From assembly GCA_026874595.1 (NCBI GenBank), contig CM049313.1:55782159-55846158 (forward strand): a stretch of DNA of 64,000 bases, given 5' to 3'. The translations under genes and the position numbers were made by a program. Below the pieces are notes generated by a model. It was not told where the DNA came from. It made no database searches and saw only the letters and a program-made list of their open reading frames with translations. The stretch comes from Sipunculus nudus. Its lineage: Eukaryota; Annelida; Sipuncula; Golfingiida; Sipunculidae. Positions within the stretch are counted from its first letter, which is position 1. Each line of letters opens with the position of its first letter. This document shows, one piece after another, positions 57,431-64,000 of the stretch.

Positions 57431-60400
57431 AACAGTGTAGGGATGCTGCTGCTGCAGTGTGGCAAAGTGCCATAGGAACCGCTAAAAAAGCTGTGGGAAG
57501 TGTGAATGATATGTTGGGCAACATAGGCTGCTGCAGCTATGCTGCACAGCTGTGGCAGCTATGCTGCAAGGTTGCAGCAAAATAATTTACAAATGAAATT
57601 GTGAATAGTCAACAGCTGCACAACATAGCTGGAAGAGCAGCTGCAAGGCAACCATGTGGGGCAAGCATGATTTTTTGTTAAGGGCAGTGGTACATTTAAT
57701 ATTGCCCACATGAGTGTTGATGATAAGGCTGGTCATGAACAAGGGGGATATATACAAAGCAACATATAATGAATAACTTGCTATACAATGGTGAATATTG
57801 TTTCCTGTCAATTCAAACATTTCACAAATGACAACAGATTCCTAATCTTGCTCACTGGGATTATGAAAATTGTCCCTGACCTATGAATCAAACTCCCTGT
57901 TTATTTACACCTGAGAATTTAATAAAAACTTTCTGATATTTCAGTTCATTGCTCCTAAAAGCATATTTTCACAACATAAAACCATGTTAACTTGCAAAAG
58001 GTTTGCTCTCTGGGTGGGCCTGTTTGATTGTATATATGCAGGTCTTGCTGGCTGTTGATAATTTCAAGTGGCATGAACCCCCAAAATAGATAATGTTTTT
58101 TCCTGATTAGATGCAAAGATGTGAAGGAAAAAAATAAGGATATGTCTGACAATGATTTATGTTAATATGTCATATGGAAATGAGTATTTGATCCCTGACT
58201 GAACTCCAGTAATGGGTTAGAAGCACTCAGACATGAGTGCTCCTTTCAGGTCCATCAGGTATGAGGGAAACACGGTCCTACCCAGTGACTCCTGTTATTG
58301 CTTACACATGGGGCTGACCATGCTTTGGCAGTATTGACACTAATGTAGTTATATGTGACCTGGAAACTTCAAGTTATTGGTACAGACAGATTTACTGCTC
58401 TTCCCGCCTGTTCTTGGGATGTAAGCAGAGAAAACTGAATGGGACATAGCTTTGCTTGATTCTCCTGGAAACCTTTTTATACTGTAAGTAAATATTTACT
58501 GCATATATTCAACATCATTCCTAATGAAACGATTACACAATCAAGTTCACTAGAGCCCAGTGACATTTCAGCTAAACAATCAAGGCTGGCTTGGGAAAAA
58601 AGCTAGATTCTGTGGCCTGACTCCATTCAACAATCTTCTGCAGGCTATGAATTTAATAGCCAGCTATTCAGCAAATGGTTATGGTACAGATTATGTATGA
58701 CTATGTTAGCTAATAACTTAAGATTTAAAAAAAAAACATAGCACCACAGGGATCATTCCTTATGTACTTAAATAATTGGTATGGAAATATAAAAAGGTGT
58801 TCACTGATTGCAGAATCTGGTGATTCAAAATACACTGCATATATAGTTGTGATATATCCTGTTAAAGGTATATATATAGCTGTGATATGGCCTGTTAAAG
58901 GTATATATAAACTGATATATGACATCTATTAATTAAAGAAATTCCCTTGAACCTTTCATGAAAATATGCCAGAAAACACTGATTCCACAATACAGGCTGT
59001 TCATTTCGTTTATAGTTTGTTCATTATATGTTTATAAAATATGGGGATCCTGCCAAAACAATCAAAACATATTCAAGAAGAACGTACATCTGGTGGCAAG
59101 TAAGACAAACCAGAGTTCTGTAAATGTCGTTTTGCAACCAGTGACCTTTCACCTTCCACACAAATGTGACCAACCATCTTCAATTACATGGTTTTTCTGT
59201 TTTTCAACATGGACACATGTACCATGCTATACCAACAGCTTGTAGATGAACAAAGGTCATACATCTCATACAGAGGCACCATAAGAACCTTTACTTGATG
59301 GAATTTGATACAGATCATCAACGTGTATGTAGAGTAAGTCAGAAATCACATATTTTCTACAGATTAGGCAAGTGAATAACTGGCTTTAATGCAGAAAATT
59401 TAGAAAGTCAGAGATAAGAGACAGAGAAGAAATTAAACAATAAATGCTATTTAATATTTAGAGTTATTATGAGGGGCCCAAATTGGTCCAAATTATCAAT
59501 TTGATTCAAATCTCAATTCAATTATTACTTTAGAAGTAAATTTCAGACTTTACCTGCAGATCTCCGGTCCTCAGTTTATCACCACAATATTTTGTTTCTT
59601 TGAAAGTGTAGTGGTGTTGATATTAGAATTAAAACACATGCACAATGAGCAGCTTCAACAATATGGCATGTATGTAAATTTATTAGCTCACAAAAAGTTT
59701 TGACTTGGTAGATGCAAAAATAAACAAAAGATCTGTAATCAAAATGAATAGATTAATAGTCAAAGTGAATTTAATAAAGGGGTTGCCAATTAATGCATTG
59801 GTTATTTGATGCATTGAAATCATTTGGTGATCTGGTATGTATGCAACATATATTATATTTGCTCTCAGATTCTACAAAAGGATTTTCTCTATTAGTTCTG
59901 CACACTTGATCAGATACCAGAAACATTAAATATCAGATTTTATGTTTCCTTATTTGGCAGGTCTATTGATCCATGAGCATAGCTTGTATATTAAAGACTC
60001 CGTACTATTACAGTTTCCAGAAAGGTTAACATGCTTACTCTCTCTTTGTTATACAATCAGTCAGATCAATAACATCTGTCCTGTAGTGCAGACCTATCCA
60101 GGCACATCATAATCGACCCAGATGACCTGATTGACCTTGACCAAGTCTTATAAGTCCAAACCTCATGTAAAATATCAAGTGCTCAAAATAGCAAACAAGC
60201 CCAGTGTTTTCATTATATAGTTTAAGAAACTTGGCTAACTTCACGATATTTAAGGACAAGGAAAGAATAAAAGGAGGACCATTCTTTTCCATTTTTATAT
60301 AAAAACTAAGCATTGCATATCAAAATAATTTTAAATAAAAATTATTTCCAAATAAATATTCATTATCTATATGTTAAAATCATTCATCATATGCTGTCAA

Positions 60401-63400
60401 ATCATCAGAAATTCAATATTATGCTTGTAGGCAACATCAAACCAATAAATCTTTCTAATTTTTTTTAAATTTTCCTTTGGTACAGGTAATTAAAATAATT
60501 TCCATTTTTTAACTGTAGGAGTACATATATTGGTCTATGAGAACCTTCTCTAATGAATAAGTCTTAATCTTGGTGTCAGTCCTGAAGCAAAATAGACTTC
60601 ATCTCTATTCTGGTCTAGACTCAGGGTACCAAGCAGACAATTTTATTATTGCAGTGATGCATCATAAATTTTTGATTGCATGGCTCTCTTTTTAAATTTT
60701 TTTCCCCCCAAAAATGGAACTTTGTCCATACCCTAAGTTTTTTTTCTATTCATCCATTAAAAACATAACAAAAACCACTTAATGTGGGCTCAGTGACACT
60801 GGTATAAAGGGGTGGATGACAGAAAGCCATAGTTTATGGTCTTCTAGTCTTAGTCTTACTTATAAGGATATCCCTGGTCTTAATTAGACTCATGGTCCAA
60901 TGCAGTTGGTGTAATCTTAACATTATTTTCAGAAATGTTTGGGCTGAGAGGTTCTCGTCTAAAATTTATTATACATCTCTGAAAAGAAGGATTTTTATTT
61001 GATCACTTTTCGTTACAATTTCAACTAGAAATTTCTGGCATTGGAGATGCAATATAGTATCCCCATACAATTACAGCATCACAACTTCTAAAATAGACCC
61101 GCTCTTCAGGAGCATATACTGACACTTGACAAGGCAAAGGCAACCAGGGTCAAGATCACAAATGTTTGAACTTGCCCGACATCTTGGTGGAGACAATTTG
61201 TGTATCAAAGTTGAAGAAAAGAAAAGCAGTTATTCTAAAGTTAAGGGTTACTGATATATAAAAATATATATATATGTATATATATATTTATATATATATA
61301 TGTATATATGTATACTTTTTATAATGAAACACAATTTCACAGCAATATATGTTTTTTTTTTAAATCATATGCTACAAAGAAAAATGAAAAAAGTAGGAAA
61401 AATAGGACAGTCCATAAAGTAGGAAAAAGTAAAGGAAAATTAGGATTATTGGTTGGCCTGTACATACATATAGATTCATGTACTTCATGTACAAAACCTC
61501 CAGTTCATATCCATCACTTCTTGTACACTAATATTAATGCAATTATACAGTTCTGTACATTCCAAGAAATCCCATTCAGATGAAATTTTATCAGAAAGCC
61601 TCTTGTTCAGGCAGCATCACACTTTTCATTTTTTTCACCTGATTTCATTGCCAATGGCTGTCTGGCTGTCTGAGATATTGTCGGCTTCTCCTGATTTGTC
61701 TGATGATATGTCAAGTCAGAGGAAAGTGGGATGCCGGAACTTGCAGATCAGCCATGAAATCAGCAATAAAATCAGTCATAAAGTCACATGACCTGCATCA
61801 CCATAATGACATCTAGCCTCAAGGTCTGAGAAGAGTCTGACCTCCTGAACTGATGAAGATCATAAACTGATGTATGATCTATCAGCAATAAAAGTGGGTA
61901 TATGTGAACCTAATTTAATTGATCAAATCCATGACCCCAGCACTCTATACCTAGCCCCTGATATTCTTGGGGCAATGCCTCAAACTAAAGGAGTAGGGGA
62001 AGAGTTGGGCAGGAAAGGCTAACTTTAACCTTGATTACAGTGTTAACTTCTTTAGCAGATTTTACATGAAAGCTGTTCTGTTACTTCATGATAAGCAACA
62101 GAAGATCAAGATAGTAAGACAGCACAAGATGGTGTCTCAATACAGGAGGTTAGCCTCGAAGGACATTGGGAGGCAGCAGGCAGCAAGTGTCTAGGGACAG
62201 CAGGACCGTGTCACAGGACAGAAGGGGACAGCGAGCATCTGTCTTATTTACCATAATATGGAGTGCAATCCCAGCTTTTAGAATGTGTGCATGTCAAAAT
62301 GCCAAGACCAGCAGCGTGTTCAATATTTAAAGAAAAATGGAATGCTTCACACACTGTTGATACAGTCGTTTCCTATGATTACCAATTATTTTCTATGATT
62401 ATCCACAAAAATCTCACCAAACAGGTAATGTGAGAGACATGTTCCTTTTATAGAAATTCTGCGATAAAGATTTTTAACAAATCATAAGGTTTGGTTAAGT
62501 TAGAAAAATGTGGATACATCACGTCATCTTGGAGGAAATTGTGAAGAAAAAAGTATAAAAACACTGCATATACATAGAGTTGTGGAAGAAAGCTGTAACA
62601 ATTACACATCGGTCATTAACAGTTGCAAGAAATCATGTTTAAGCTTGTGGTGGCAAATCAAAGGGAATCCTAACATATTTTAATATAGAAAATCATATCA
62701 AATGATCACAGTGTGAAGCCTGCCTCTAAAGAAGTGCATACCAAATATTGTGGAGCCCAAATTATCCATGTTTTCATGTTAGTTTATTTTAACTGCTCTT
62801 GACATTTAACATTTCACAAATTAATTTTTCATGGAGTTTCCCATATTTAACATTTATAAATACTTTTCTACTGCAAAACTTTCAAACACAAAATATTCTG
62901 AACCCTAATTTTATTAATTTGACACCACCAAAATAATTAATTCTATAATATAATTCATGATAAAGAGCATGGTTTCATGTTATTCCTGCCTCTTCTCCAA
63001 TGGCCACCAGATTTTCTCCACAGATATATTTATAACTTAGGATTTTTCTATGGGTACTTAATTAAAATTCATATTGTCATGCCCTCATAGAAACTCTGAT
63101 TTCTTCCATCTCAGGTATTTTAAAAGCCCTCACATGCTGATTTCTTAAGTACACAGTAAAACCTGGATGCTGCAAGTCAAATGTTTATAATCACAAGGCA
63201 GACACTAAAACAACATGGACACACTTTCTATCAGTAATGAAAAAATACCCTTTAAAAGAGTCTTAAAAATTTACATCTTAATTGGAGGTTCCAAATATTT
63301 CATTTTTCTACTGATCAATTTTCAAATTTCTGGGATCAAAATTTTAATCTTATTCCACACAATTGAACAACCCACCATAGCCAATGGTCTAGCGAGTACC

Positions 63401-63817
63401 TTGGCTGAACTTGAGAAAAGATGAGATTAACAGACCAATTACTCTCTTTAGCAAATCAAATTCCTTGATGTTTCCCTGATTCCAGATATGTTTCTTTAGA
63501 AGACCTTTTTCTGGAATTTCCTTTTCCCTGTTGGATAAAGGGAAACTCATTTTTCTTACTGAAATCAGGATGGCTGTGAATTAATTCTCTATTTAACCTG
63601 GTATAATTACGGACTCTTATCAACATTTATCCTGAATTTTGGGTTTAGGATGAATCAGACAGAAATTGTACTTACCTGGCTGGCTCATTTTTCTATTTTT
63701 TTCTGATTTCTTGGATGGCTTTAAATCCTCTAATTAATCTGGTAAATTCATTGTCTTCTATCAAGAATTATCCCAAATTTTTTGGTTTATGGTGGTTCTG
63801 ATAAAAACTGTACTTAC
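57431..63817. other. Intron stretch up to the PH-domain exon
   Basis: Mostly unique-looking AT-rich intron. 61110-61225 has a diverged unit like the family D core ('caaccagggtcaagatcac', 'gacaatttgtgtatcaaag'). An (AT)n microsatellite lies at 61257-61312. 62130-62240 is a small G+C-richer patch with 'ggacagcagga' repeats. No exon can be supported before 63818. Confidence 0.55.
61257..61312. repeat. (TA)n/(TATG)n microsatellite
   Basis: Alternating AT with interspersed TATG units, about 55 bp. Confidence 0.9.
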
Positions 63818-63924
63818 CTGGCTTGCTGTATGGCATCGATCCAGTTAGAACATTCTGACTCTGTATCAGCTTTCAGATCGTACTGTCTCTGTCCCTCCTT
63901 GCGGTAGTAGATGGCAAAGCAATA
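63818..63924 (-). CDS. RASGRF: RASGRF-like exon: C-terminal part of the N-terminal PH domain
   Basis: Internal exon of 107 bp: 35 codons plus AG of a split serine codon completed by the exon at 13840. The product YCFAIYYRKEGQRQYDLKAD continues TESECSNWIDAIQQA(S). This matches the last two strands and the C-terminal helix of the RASGRF N-terminal PH domain, which in vertebrates reads YYFTVLF...LELR...EWMEAIHQAS. The invariant PH tryptophan is present (SNW). The PH domain helps recruit the exchange factor to membranes. The acceptor is gtcattgcag|TAT and the donor CAG|GTAAGT. The phase agrees with the coiled-coil exon 50 kb downstream. The first part of the PH domain must lie upstream, beyond position 64000. 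Confidence 0.93.
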
Positions 63925-64000
63925 CTGCAATGACAAGTATACCCAATTTCAATACCAGGAAATTTAAACACCTATTTCTCATAGTACTTAATTTGTTTAG
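63925..64000 (-). other. 3' end of the intron upstream of the PH exon
   Basis: Only the last 76 bp of this intron are in the window. It ends in the acceptor attgcag and has a modest pyrimidine tract. Confidence 0.8.

Larger units (their letters stand above)
13841..63817 (-). other. RASGRF intron of about 50 kb
   Basis: Bounded by donor GTAAGT at 63817-63812 (after CAG) and acceptor tttgtttcag at 13850-13841. The phase is 2 (AG|C, Ser). It takes up 78% of the window and holds most of the repeats, the TRIM-like array and the LINE remnant. I found no second gene in it that I can support. Weak candidate exons are listed as findings. The sequence 13841-15440 shows nothing beyond AT-rich intron. 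Confidence 0.9.

Noticed and set aside
57033-57524. 163-codon minus-strand open frame, the longest in the window
   Set aside because: It runs over a 25-bp tandem repeat that has no stops in any of the three minus frames. The repetitive product and the absence of splice or family support make it an artefact.

Overview
This is an AT-rich, intron- and repeat-dominated stretch of a eukaryotic (animal) genome, most likely from a bivalve mollusc. The pointers to a bivalve are many non-autonomous elements with tandem cores, (ACGG)n/(ACAG)n tracts just before a 3' palindrome, and the general look of the 'pearl'-type / Helitron-associated repeats known from bivalves. The species cannot be named from the sequence.

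Only one protein-coding gene can be supported. It is a Ras-specific guanine nucleotide exchange factor (RASGRF1/2 homologue) on the minus strand, represented by four internal exons: the end of the N-terminal PH domain (63818-63924), a coiled coil (13693-13840), a charged linker (12970-13050), and the IQ motif plus the start of the DH (RhoGEF) domain (660-913). Splice sites and codon phase fit across all three internal junctions. The 590 coding bases are about 0.9% of the window. One intron (13841-63817) is about 50 kb and another (914-12969) about 12 kb. The start codon, the rest of DH, the second PH, the REM and the CDC25 domains lie outside the window.

The rest is intron filled with repeats. 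I distinguish five families of non-autonomous elements (A-E, names used only here). They share one architecture: a short 5' motif, an 11-13 bp subterminal sequence repeated inverted at the 3' end, an internal tandem core, an ACGG/ACAG-rich tract, then a 3' palindrome or inverted arm followed by A's. A elements: 1-318, 4688-5977, 6746-10233, 18196-20818, 37967-41654, 48840-50735. B elements: 15441-18042, 21363-24340, 47574-51883. C: 3690-3962, 6926-8545, 33537-34134. D: 38497-40294. E: 4860-5594. Several are nested (C in A, D in A, E in A, A in B), and one nested insertion has a readable empty site elsewhere in the window.

The most unusual item is a minus-strand array at 31574-32512. Four 158-159 bp LTR-like units (TGTGTTA...TAACA) are separated by 109-118 bp spacers that carry a tRNA-Pro-type primer binding site on one side and a purine tract on the other. 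Each LTR contains tRNA-like box A and box B sequences. This looks like a tandem TRIM (terminal-repeat retrotransposon in miniature) with a Pol III promoter inside its LTR. Other features are the decayed 3' end of a non-LTR retrotransposon (52683-53420), several minisatellites, microsatellites, and one cluster of RFX X-box-like motifs (27183-27284).
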